From an uncultured Oscillospiraceae bacterium (GTDB lineage Bacteria; Bacillota; Clostridia; Oscillospirales; Ruminococcaceae): DNA of 26,595 nucleotides. A program made the position numbers and the translations under genes. The notes below the pieces were generated by a model, which worked only from the letters and a program-made list of their open reading frames with translations, made no database searches and was not told the origin of the DNA. The stretch spans positions 1 to 26,595 of the forward strand of contig CAUDDP010000024.1 in the NCBI GenBank assembly GCA_958448395.1, given 5' to 3'. Shown here one piece after another: positions 7,996-14,874 of this stretch; the first letter of the stretch is position 1; each line of letters begins with the position of its first letter.

Positions 7996-8861
7996 GCGTT
8001 CTGTTCCCTTTCTTCCATTTCCCGTTTCTTTTTCCGCACATTTTCTTCCTGTGCCCGTCTGCCATCTGCAATCAAAAATTGCAATGCCGTTTCATCCTGT
8101 AATTCCAGTGCAGTACGATATTCTGACAGGTGTGCAATCAGCAATTCCAAATGATGCAGCAGCAACAGCCGGTTGTCCATAAACAGAGAAGTCCACATCT
8201 TTTCATCCATCGTTGCCACTCTGGTCATATCCTGAAAACTGCCGCCAGAAAACGAAACTGCATCATCCATACAATCGTCCTTTACATAGGCACTGGATAC
8301 AATGTGTGCCAGCTGAGAAGTATATGCAATCATATCATCATGCCGGTGTGGTGTAGTCAGCACGATTTTCCCGAACCCAATTTCCTTTGCCAGTGCAGAA
8401 ACTCGCTCCACGGCCTCATTACTGGTGCCATATGTCGGTGTAATGATAAAATTCGCATGATCAAACAGGTTGGGAATGCTGGCGGTGTAGCCACTTTTCT
8501 CTCTACCTGCCATCGGGTGCGTACCGACATAATACACACCTGCTATTCGGCAAGCATTCGTAAATTCCAAAACCATCTGTCCTTTTAATCCGCACATATC
8601 CATCAGAATCGAACCTTTTTTCAAAGACGGCAGTGCCTGTTTGATACAATCTTGTGCAATTCGGTGATGCAGGCAGACGATGCAGATATCATAAATACCG
8701 TCTTCCATGCTGCCGATACCATCTATAACCTGTTCTTCTTTTGCCGCTTGCAGAACTGTTTCCTCCACATCACAGCCATATACTTCGTGGTTTGTTTTGG
8801 CTTTTAGTGCCTTGCAGACAGAACCGCCAATCAAGCCCATTCCCACAATTAAAATTTTCAT
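7992..8861 (-). CDS. tyrA: Prephenate dehydrogenase (tyrosine biosynthesis)
   Basis: NAD(P)-dependent prephenate dehydrogenase of 289 residues, making 4-hydroxyphenylpyruvate in tyrosine synthesis. The N-terminal Rossmann motif is ILIVGMGLIGGSV, and the family motif THPMAGREKSG follows near residue 120, then an all-helical C-terminal domain. No ACT domain or chorismate mutase domain is fused, so feedback control by an ACT domain is not expected. The chosen ATG has GGAGG 8 nt upstream; an in-frame TTG eight codons earlier lies before this site and has none. It is the first gene of the unit with prmA, and transcription probably starts at the promoter at 8894-8922. Confidence 0.92.
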   Translation of the reverse strand: MKILIVGMGLIGGSVCKALKAKTNHEVYGCDVEETVLQAAKEEQVIDGIGSMEDGIYDICIVCLHHRIAQDCIKQALPSLKKGSILMDMCGLKGQMVLEFTNACRIAGVYYVGTHPMAGREKSGYTASIPNLFDHANFIITPTYGTSNEAVERVSALAKEIGFGKIVLTTPHRHDDMIAYTSQLAHIVSSAYVKDDCMDDAVSFSGGSFQDMTRVATMDEKMWTSLFMDNRLLLLHHLELLIAHLSEYRTALELQDETALQFLIADGRRAQEENVRKKKREMEEREQNA

Positions 8862-8893
8862 TGCTGATGCCTCCGATTTTTTCAATTAGTTTC

Positions 8894-8922
8894 ATTTTAG
8901 CACAGATTGCAGATTTTGTAAA
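8894..8922 (-). promoter_or_regulatory. Promoter of the tyrA-prmA unit
   Basis: TTTACA (8917-8922), a 17-nt spacer and TAAAAT (8894-8899) on the minus strand, about 30 nt before the tyrA start. It is divergent from the hpt promoter, and the rest of the 8862-9110 gap shows no gene. Confidence 0.7.
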
Positions 8923-9015
8923 GTGTCACGAAAATTTGTACAAAAATTCTTCCTTTCCGCATGGCGTCCAAAGAATCATCTGCATATCATTCTCGTTTCT
9001 TTTACAATATCGTGA

Positions 9016-9044
9016 TTGATTTCTTATGAAAAATGCAGTACACT
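9016..9044 (+). promoter_or_regulatory. Possible promoter of hpt
   Basis: TTGATT (9016-9021), a 17-nt spacer and TACACT (9039-9044). An overlapping alternative is TTTACA at 9001 with TATGAA after 18 nt. Either would give a leader of about 60-80 nt. Confidence 0.45.
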
Positions 9045-9110
9045 TTAATAAAGTATGATTACACGTCTGCATCATTTTAAAACAATGTCAAATGTTTAGG
9101 AGGAACATCC

Positions 9111-9653
9111 ATGACAAACAGGGAATTTCATCAGAAGATCAAACGCATTTTAATTTCTGAAAACGAAATCAAATCCAAAGTCCAAGAAGTCGGTGAACAA
9201 ATCAGTCAGGAATACGAAGGCAAACCGCTACTGCTGGTAAGCATCTTGAATGGTGCTTTTATCTTTATGGCAGATTTATGCCGTGCCGTCAAGATTCCAT
9301 GTGAAACGGCGTTTATGTGTGCCAAGAGCTACTATACCGGCACAGTTTCTTCTGGAATTGTCAATATTACCATGGATTTAGCACAGGATATCAGCCAATA
9401 TCATGTCATCATCGTAGAGGATATCATTGACACAGGTCGTACCTTGCATGATATTAAGAAATTGCTGGAAGCCAGAAATCCGCTTTCCCTGAAGATTATC
9501 ACCCTTCTGGACAAACCAGACCGCCGGTTAGTAAACCTAAAAGCTGATGTTTCCCTATTCACCATTCCAGATTTATTTGTCATTGGCTATGGCTTGGACT
9601 GTGGAGAAATTTATCGAAATCTTCCCTACATTGCAGAATATGGAGAAAAATAA
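9111..9653 (+). CDS. hpt: Hypoxanthine phosphoribosyltransferase
   Basis: Purine-salvage enzyme of 180 residues that joins hypoxanthine or guanine to PRPP to make IMP or GMP. The PRPP-binding signature is IIVEDIIDTGRTL (about 100-112), and the flexible-loop region AKSYYTGT is at about 70-77. Later motifs KPDRR and FVIGYGLDCGEIYRNLP match the base-binding end of the family. Length is normal. The start is supported by TAGGAGG 7 nt upstream. It stands alone on the plus strand between divergent tyrA and a converging minus-strand gene, and is followed by its own terminator. Confidence 0.96.
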   Translation: MTNREFHQKIKRILISENEIKSKVQEVGEQISQEYEGKPLLLVSILNGAFIFMADLCRAVKIPCETAFMCAKSYYTGTVSSGIVNITMDLAQDISQYHVIIVEDIIDTGRTLHDIKKLLEARNPLSLKIITLLDKPDRRLVNLKADVSLFTIPDLFVIGYGLDCGEIYRNLPYIAEYGEK

Positions 9654-9696
9654 GAAATATAATATGAGAAATAAAATGTTATAACCCACAAAAAGT

Positions 9697-9731
9697 CCCT
9701 GTTACTGAACCAGTCAGCAGCAGGGCGTTTT
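9697..9731 (+). terminator. Terminator of hpt, probably bidirectional
   Basis: An 11-position stem (9697-9707/9715-9725) with one wobble and one mismatch, a 7-nt loop, then CGTTTT. The minus-strand reading also gives a stem followed by ACTTTTT, so it could serve the converging gene that stops at 9768. Confidence 0.7.
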
Positions 9732-9767
9732 ATTCTGACAGCATTTTATTATGAATCCTTTGCATCA

Positions 9768-10133
9768 TTATTCTAAAATTCCCAATCCATATTGCACTTC
9801 TTTTTCCATTTCATCATTGCTTAAATCATATGGAAATGGGTCAGCATCTTCCATTGTATTGTCTATCACGTCTTGAAATGTACCATATTCTAAAACAATA
9901 AATGGTTTATCCAAAGATAAAACCTCATCTACGCTAAAATATAGATTCCTAAATTCAAATATTTTTCTTTCTGTATAATTTATCTCTTGATTCCCATCAC
10001 AAATTGATATGGTTTTTTGCTCATAGGGAAGGTGTATGTCAACAAGCTCTCCACCCTGTTCTAAAATAATCTGCTCCACGTACTTTTTACGTTTTTCAAA
10101 TGCTTCCCTTGTAACTTTTCTATATACCCACAT
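9768..10133 (-). CDS. Small acidic protein of unknown function
   Basis: A 121-residue cytoplasmic protein that I do not recognise. It has no signal peptide or membrane segment. The N-terminal third is basic and helical (EAFEKRKKYVEQIILEQ), followed by alternating beta-type segments and an acidic C-terminus (NTMEDADPFPYDLSNDEMEKEV). The start ATG is only 5 nt after the stop of the lipoprotein gene, with a poor ribosome-binding site (ATAGG about 14 nt upstream), so it is probably translated by coupling. Small acidic partners of this kind are sometimes immunity proteins or antitoxins, but nothing here proves that. Confidence 0.6.
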   Translation of the reverse strand: MWVYRKVTREAFEKRKKYVEQIILEQGGELVDIHLPYEQKTISICDGNQEINYTERKIFEFRNLYFSVDEVLSLDKPFIVLEYGTFQDVIDNTMEDADPFPYDLSNDEMEKEVQYGLGILE

Positions 10134-10138
10134 AATTT

Positions 10139-10879
10139 TTAATTTTGCCTATGAACCTTATGATAACTATCCAAATCTTCCTTATCAAAACGTTTCAATT
10201 TTGAAGTGTCTACAATCTTCGGATAGCAAATTGCCTCTACAAGATCAAAATCTACAAACGATCCATCATTGTCAAGAAGCATCCATGAATAGCTTTTTCC
10301 AGAAACGTCATTAGTGAGAATGTGTGTCATCGTAAAACTTTCGCCCTTTATCACAACATCTGCCTTAATTTCAAATGAATCAAATTCATCAATTGACAGC
10401 TGCCGAAATGCAGTTATTTCAATACTATCATATGCACTGCCATAAGTGGAAATATATGTTTCCTCAGTTCCAGCAAGGAAAGCTTCCTTTTCTTCACACG
10501 TACCAACTACGGTAATCGTGAGCGTTGTTTTCGTGTCAAGATACTGTACAACAGCTGGGAAAGATGTGATTTCATCTGTTTGCTGTTCCGTTGCCATCCC
10601 ACCAGAAAGGATTTCCCAACCATTCTCCATAAATATAGATGTCGTACAATCCTTCAGTTTGAATACTTTATTGGAGTGACTGTATTTCTTAATCGGAACC
10701 GTAGCAACAATTTTAGGAACAGTACCAGTAAGCTTTTTAGACAGGTTTGGAACACTGTTCTCCGTTGTATTTATAGAAGACTCTAAAACGGAATTTGACT
10801 TTTCTTCAGTGCCACACGCTGTTGTAAAGGAAGATATACAGGCGGCAGCTGTCATCACAATTAACACCTTATAGTTCAT
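10139..10879 (-). CDS. Putative lipoprotein of unknown function
   Basis: A 246-residue protein with a short N-terminal hydrophobic segment (about 4-20) ending at TTAC, where Cys22 is the likely lipidated residue; threonine at -3 is unusual for a lipobox. A Ser/Thr/Asn-rich linker follows, then a mixed alpha/beta domain (about 60-235) with FMENGWEILSGG and repeated beta-type stretches, of a size seen in extracellular substrate- or wall-associated lipoproteins. I do not recognise the family. GGAGG lies 6 nt before the ATG. The upstream hairpin terminator of the tRNA genes ends about 20 nt before that site, so no separate promoter fits in between. Confidence 0.65.
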   Translation of the reverse strand: MNYKVLIVMTAAACISSFTTACGTEEKSNSVLESSINTTENSVPNLSKKLTGTVPKIVATVPIKKYSHSNKVFKLKDCTTSIFMENGWEILSGGMATEQQTDEITSFPAVVQYLDTKTTLTITVVGTCEEKEAFLAGTEETYISTYGSAYDSIEITAFRQLSIDEFDSFEIKADVVIKGESFTMTHILTNDVSGKSYSWMLLDNDGSFVDFDLVEAICYPKIVDTSKLKRFDKEDLDSYHKVHRQN

Positions 10880-10902
10880 AAAAATTCCTCCATATAAAAA
10901 TA

Positions 10903-10928
10903 AAAAAGTTCGTAAAAACGAACTTTTT
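10903..10928 (-). terminator. Terminator of the tRNA-Leu operon
   Basis: A perfect 10-bp stem AAAAAGTTCG/CGAACTTTTT with a 6-nt A-rich loop, read on the minus strand, followed by more T residues. It lies 10 nt after the CCA end of the second tRNA and about 24 nt before the lipoprotein start codon. Confidence 0.8.
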
Positions 10929-10938
10929 CTAAAAAATA

Positions 10939-11025
10939 TGGTGCGGATAAGAGGACTTGAACCTCCACCTCCTTGCGAAGACTAGCACCTGAAGCTAGCG
11001 CGTCTGCCGATTCCGCCATATCCGC
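10939..11025 (-). tRNA. tRNA-Leu (anticodon CAG), second copy of the operon
   Basis: The 87-nt gene includes an encoded CCA. The acceptor stem pairs GCGGATA with TATCCGC, with discriminator A. The D arm has the class II pattern, the anticodon stem CTAGC/GCTAG holds the loop TTCAGGT (anticodon CAG, reading CUG), and a long variable arm and GGTTCAAGTCC T-loop follow. It differs from the other copy at two positions in the variable arm. Confidence 0.97.
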
Positions 11026-11060
11026 ATATTTGATACAGCTTACAAATAAAAAAACAAGAT

Positions 11061-11147
11061 TGGTGCGGATAAGAGGACTTGAACCTCCACCCCCTTGCGA
11101 GGACTAGCACCTGAAGCTAGCGCGTCTGCCGATTCCGCCATATCCGC
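11061..11147 (-). tRNA. tRNA-Leu (anticodon CAG), first copy of the operon
   Basis: Same acceptor, D, anticodon and T arms as the neighbouring copy, with CCA encoded. In the variable arm a U-G pair becomes a C-G pair, and a purine next to the stem changes, so pairing is kept. The two copies are 35 nt apart and are read from the consensus promoter at 11190-11218. Confidence 0.97.
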
Positions 11148-11189
11148 ATTTGTATTTTCATTTGCTGCATTACCGCTGCAACATGATTA

Positions 11190-11218
11190 ATTATATCACA
11201 ACCTTCCGCATTTGTCAA
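11190..11218 (-). promoter_or_regulatory. Perfect consensus sigma-A promoter of the tRNA-Leu genes
   Basis: TTGACA (11213-11218), exactly 17 nt, then TATAAT (11190-11195) on the minus strand, about 40 nt before the first tRNA. Both hexamers match the consensus fully, as expected for a strong stable-RNA promoter. Confidence 0.92.
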
Positions 11219-11417
11219 CTTAAAATTCTATTTTTTTCTTTTTTTAATAAAAAAAAGAGAATAGCACTGTATTCTTCTGGTTTCACAAAATAAAATAAAA
11301 ATATACCGCTTTTATACGGAATAAATAAAGGATCTGACATCTCTTTTGTTCCCACTTTCGCATATCTGCATACAATAAAATAAAAAACATGAACAAATTC
11401 ATCAGGAGGTAGCAATC

Positions 11418-12158
11418 ATGCCAAGTGTGTTTCTCAGTCCGTCTACACAAGAATGGAATCCCTATGTCAATGGCGGAAATGAAGAACTTTATATGAATCA
11501 AATTGCTGACAGAATGGAACCTTATCTGCGTTCCAGCGGCATTTCCTTTACCAGAAACGATCCAAACCGCAATGTAACTGGTGCTATCGCCGACTCTAAT
11601 GCTGGAAATTACGATGTGCATCTTGCACTGCACAGCAATGCGGCACCAGAATCTCTTTCCGGCAAGCTGCGTGGCATTGATATTTATTATGCCCCCGGCA
11701 GCCGTTATAGTCAGATTCTGGCGAATATTATTGCAGACCGCTTTAAGACCATCTATCCCATTCCAGACAAATGTCGTGCCAGACCAACCACCACATTGGG
11801 AGAAGTAACACAAACCAAAGCTGTCGCTGTGCTTTGCGAAATCGGTTATCATGATAATGAACAGGATGCCAACTGGATTCGGAATCACTTGAACAGCATT
11901 GCTGTCGTATTGGTACAGTCCCTTTGCGAATACTTTGGTATTCCGTTTATATCTGCTGGTCCTATCCTATCTGGAATGGTACAGACAGACGGCAGTGGTC
12001 TCAATCTGCGTGCCTTTCCTTCTACGCAGGGGCGTATTCTTGCCAGCATTCCCAATAGAACGGATATTCCGATATATGGAAAAACGGAAAACTGGTATGT
12101 CACATCTTATCAAGGCATCACTGGTTATGCAAATGCAGATTATATTGTACTTTCTTAA
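11418..12158 (+). CDS. N-acetylmuramoyl-L-alanine amidase (Amidase_3) with SH3 domain, no signal peptide
   Basis: Peptidoglycan amidase of 246 residues that should cut the bond between N-acetylmuramic acid and L-alanine. The Amidase_3 fold spans about residues 1-180: an N-terminal FLSPSTQEWN motif, Glu in GGNEELYMNQIA, His in HLALHSNA and the catalytic-type Glu in LCEIGYHDN. The first zinc histidine (usual motif DPGHGG) is missing, as in a Firmicutes sub-group that starts with SPSTQ. A bacterial SH3 wall-binding domain (about 187-246) follows. There is no signal peptide, so it could be released by lysis, act in the mother cell of a sporulating cell, or be a phage-derived endolysin. AGGAGG lies 8 nt before the ATG. 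It is a single-gene unit. Confidence 0.85.
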   Translation: MPSVFLSPSTQEWNPYVNGGNEELYMNQIADRMEPYLRSSGISFTRNDPNRNVTGAIADSNAGNYDVHLALHSNAAPESLSGKLRGIDIYYAPGSRYSQILANIIADRFKTIYPIPDKCRARPTTTLGEVTQTKAVAVLCEIGYHDNEQDANWIRNHLNSIAVVLVQSLCEYFGIPFISAGPILSGMVQTDGSGLNLRAFPSTQGRILASIPNRTDIPIYGKTENWYVTSYQGITGYANADYIVLS

Positions 12159-12163
12159 CAAAC

Positions 12164-12198
12164 AAAGAACGGACTGCCTGAAAACAGTCCGTTCTTTT
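12164..12198 (+). terminator. Bidirectional terminator between converging genes
   Basis: A perfect 13-bp stem (12164-12176/12185-12197) with an 8-nt loop and flanking A and T runs. It serves the amidase on the plus strand and the LRR-dockerin gene on the minus strand. Confidence 0.85.
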
Positions 12199-12216
12199 AA
12201 ATAAAATTGTTTTATT

Positions 12217-13599
12217 TCACTCTTCAATATAAGGTAAATCAGGAAGAAGCATCAGCACAAACTCAAGCAAAATTGCTCCATCCTTATCATCTACCGTTCC
12301 ATTTGCATCGCAGTCTGCCGCTTTCTGCTGGGATTCGCTCAACTCTACAATTTTAGAATTTACCTTGGAAAGGGTAATGCAATCCGTCAAATCCACTTTC
12401 CCATCCTGATTGACATCGCCATACAGGATGTTTTCTGCGACAGCAGAAAATGGAATTCCATTTGCGATACAAGTCTGCTCCAACGAACTTGATGTACCAT
12501 AAACGACCAAATTTTGACTTTCTTCTGATACATTCAACGCAGCCTTCTGATCAACCACAGAGGAAAGAAAACGGAAATTATTATTTGGAATCCGTAATTC
12601 CGACAAAGAAGGGCATTCTGTTATTTCCATACTTTTTGCCAATTCTGTTGTATCTGGTATTGAAACAGACTCCAATTTTGGGCATCCTTTAATATAAATA
12701 TTCGTACCATTGTAGCTGCCCAAATTTCCGTCATCTGGTAACAACATATCAGGAAGTTTCAACTCGGTCAAAGAATCGCACCGCAAAATACGAACGTTTG
12801 TTTCATAAGATTTTATTTTCGCTTTAGAAAAATCCAATGTTGTTAAAGAAGGACAATTTTGAATCGTAATGCCATTTTTACCTATTTCTATTTCATCTGA
12901 AATGATAAATTCCTTCAAATTAGGAAAGTCATTCAAGTGAATGTTAACATTATAACTAGAATACAAATACAAATCTTTTTTCAGTTCCAGATGTGCTAAA
13001 GCAGTACATCCATCAATTGCACTCATATTCTCCAATGGGGCAGCACCGGAAATCACCTTTAAATTGGTACAACCTGAAAATGCGTAATCACTAATTTCCT
13101 CCATAGAATCTGGAATTGTAACTTTCGTCAGCCCTTTGCAATTTGCAAATGCATATTCAGAAACATACTTTACACCATCTGGAATCTTATACGAGCCCTT
13201 TTTTGCTCTTGGAAAATAACGCAATTCCACATAATCAGATGTTTTCTCATATAAAACACCATCTTCACTGAAATAATTTTCATTTCCCTCTTCCACAAAA
13301 ATGGATTCCAACTTCTTACAACCTGAAAAAATATCACCAAGATCGTTTGACTGAATTTTAACCTTTTTCCCGTTCACTGTAGCCGGCAAGGTAATGGTAA
13401 CAGCATCTTTATCTTCAACGCCAACCAATGAAAGCAAATCATCAGAAATGACTTCATAAATAAGCCCGTCCACTGAAATCATTTCAAATTCAACTGTATC
13501 GGCACAAACTGAAATAGCATTGCTGACGGATACAGTGACAACAGGAAATGATGCCACGCAAACCGCAGCAGTAAGTAATGCCAAATAACGTTTTTTCAT
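12217..13599 (-). CDS. Secreted leucine-rich-repeat (BspA-like) protein with dockerin
   Basis: A 460-residue exported protein. A signal peptide (about 1-32, ending around NAISVCA) precedes a short beta domain and a series of BspA/LRR_5-type repeats (about 75-370), visible as FANCKGLTKVTIPDSMEEISDYAFSGC, the CPSLTTLDFSK type and CPKLESVSIPD. A type I dockerin follows (about 390-450) with loops DVNQDGKVDLTD and DCDANGTVDDKD; the second calcium loop uses DDKD, a slight departure from the pattern. No catalytic domain is seen, so it would be a non-enzymatic, binding or adhesion part of a cellulosome. Start support is the sequence GGTAGGGA before ATG. It follows the other dockerin gene after 32 nt and is probably co-transcribed with it. 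Confidence 0.85.
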   Translation of the reverse strand: MKKRYLALLTAAVCVASFPVVTVSVSNAISVCADTVEFEMISVDGLIYEVISDDLLSLVGVEDKDAVTITLPATVNGKKVKIQSNDLGDIFSGCKKLESIFVEEGNENYFSEDGVLYEKTSDYVELRYFPRAKKGSYKIPDGVKYVSEYAFANCKGLTKVTIPDSMEEISDYAFSGCTNLKVISGAAPLENMSAIDGCTALAHLELKKDLYLYSSYNVNIHLNDFPNLKEFIISDEIEIGKNGITIQNCPSLTTLDFSKAKIKSYETNVRILRCDSLTELKLPDMLLPDDGNLGSYNGTNIYIKGCPKLESVSIPDTTELAKSMEITECPSLSELRIPNNNFRFLSSVVDQKAALNVSEESQNLVVYGTSSSLEQTCIANGIPFSAVAENILYGDVNQDGKVDLTDCITLSKVNSKIVELSESQQKAADCDANGTVDDKDGAILLEFVLMLLPDLPYIEE

Positions 13600-13631
13600 A
13601 TTTATCCCTACCTTTCTATATCTGTTTCAGA

Positions 13632-14555
13632 TTATAATGGATAATTTTCTGGATCTGCTAAATGATGATTTAGATAAATTGCATCAGAAAGGTTCACAAT
13701 ATTATCCTGATTACAATCAGCAGCCAATCCAAATGCTACTACATCGCATTGTTGCTCCTTTTCTGAACGAGACGGATTAGGTTCTCCATTCATCACCATA
13801 AAGGATTCCATGACACTGGAATCATTGCTGTCAACACAGCCATCACGATTCACATCACCTAATGCATAAAGGCATTTGGTAAAGGATAATCCTCTAATAG
13901 AAGTATTAATTGTAATATCACTTGATATATAATCTCGGCTGGTTTCTGCATTCAAAGCAGCTTCCGATTTTTTATTCATGCCATCCTTAACATTTTCAGT
14001 AAGATTCATTTTATAGCGAATAGCATCTGTTATAACAGATGCATTACCAACTGTTGAAATTTCAACAGATAATTTAACGCAATCATTGTTTTCAGTAGAA
14101 ACAGAAGTATTTCCAACAGTAATGTAATTTATATAATCGTATCCTACTTTCACATTGCTCGAATTAGCATAATTTCCCTTCATCAAATTAGCATTCAAAT
14201 AAAAACAAATACTTTGATCGTCTTGTAAAGCAACCGGAGTTGTACTGGTGCTTGTAGGATTTGCAGTTAAAACGCCAATGTAATGCGTCGTATCAGCCAA
14301 ATTTTCTTCCGAATAAAAATCATATGGTGCGTAATAAAATTCCGGTTGCGTACTGGAAACTGTATTTGTAGCATACGCCTGCTCTGCATCAACCTCCGTG
14401 TTCAACATGGCAAGTTCTTCTTGGGATGGATACTGCACTCGACGATTAAACGATTCCATAAAAGACTCGTCTATCGCAAATGCGGAGATACTTCCCATTC
14501 CTACAATGGTACTCGTAACAGCGGTTATCATGGCAAACATTTTTTTCATTCTCAT
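13632..14555 (-). CDS. Secreted dockerin protein with an unrecognised N-terminal domain
   Basis: A 307-residue exported protein. The signal peptide (about 1-28, ending near SAFA) is followed by a Ser/Thr/Asn-rich beta-type region (about 30-215) that I cannot assign to a CBM, glycosidase or peptidase family. A dockerin-like module closes the protein: DVNRDGCVDSND forms the first calcium loop, an unusually long insert of about 35 residues follows, then DCNQDNIVNLSD forms the second loop, where Asn replaces the usual Gly. The internal ATG chosen here has GGGGGA 7 nt upstream; an in-frame ATG five codons earlier has no ribosome-binding site. It is the first gene of a two-gene unit with the LRR-dockerin gene, read from a near-consensus promoter. 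Confidence 0.7.
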   Translation of the reverse strand: MRMKKMFAMITAVTSTIVGMGSISAFAIDESFMESFNRRVQYPSQEELAMLNTEVDAEQAYATNTVSSTQPEFYYAPYDFYSEENLADTTHYIGVLTANPTSTSTTPVALQDDQSICFYLNANLMKGNYANSSNVKVGYDYINYITVGNTSVSTENNDCVKLSVEISTVGNASVITDAIRYKMNLTENVKDGMNKKSEAALNAETSRDYISSDITINTSIRGLSFTKCLYALGDVNRDGCVDSNDSSVMESFMVMNGEPNPSRSEKEQQCDVVAFGLAADCNQDNIVNLSDAIYLNHHLADPENYPL

Positions 14556-14609
14556 ATGACATTCCCCCATTAGTAAAGGTTAAATTGGTTTTTCTACTTC
14601 TTTATTTTT

Positions 14610-14637
14610 ATTATAACATATATTTCTACCTTGTCAA
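14610..14637 (-). promoter_or_regulatory. Promoter of the dockerin operon
   Basis: TTGACA (14632-14637), a 16-nt spacer and TATAAT (14610-14615) on the minus strand, about 55 nt before the first start codon. Both hexamers are consensus. Confidence 0.85.
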
Positions 14638-14671
14638 GTATTATTTTCCATTTTTTTATTTTTTCATTTTT

Positions 14672-14725
14672 CCGTTTTATTTTCTTTTCTTTTTTAAGTA
14701 TGAAAAGAAAAACGGATTTCTTTTC
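14672..14725. promoter_or_regulatory. AT-rich inverted and direct repeats upstream of the dockerin promoter
   Basis: The gap 14556-14874 contains no gene, but this part is structured. CCGTTT (14672-14677) pairs with AAACGG (14710-14715), and TTCTTTTC (14682-14689) pairs with GAAAAGAA (14702-14709). A third copy TTCTTTTC lies at 14718-14725. The set begins about 35 nt upstream of the -35 box, a typical place for an activator. The function is inference. Confidence 0.4.
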
Positions 14726-14810
14726 TATCAGGGGTTTCTAAAAACATAATGTTTTTTATCATGACATTCTCCATGATTCTATTTTTCCAATTCTTCTGTA
14801 TTTCAGCAGT

Positions 14811-14850
14811 TAAAAACAAAAAACGGACTGTCGTTTTCCACAACAATCCG
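14811..14850 (-). terminator. Terminator of clpX
   Basis: An 8-bp stem CGGATTGT/ACAGTCCG on the minus strand (arms 14843-14850 and 14824-14831), with one wobble and an 11-nt loop, followed by T6-G-T5. It lies about 25 nt after the clpX stop. Confidence 0.7.
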
Positions 14851-14874
14851 CTCATCTATCCATTTTATTGCAGT

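Noticed and set aside
10939..11147. Tandem tRNA-like repeats as phage attachment sites
   Set aside because: Both copies are complete, functional-looking tRNA genes 35 nt apart, and no integrase or cargo lies between them.
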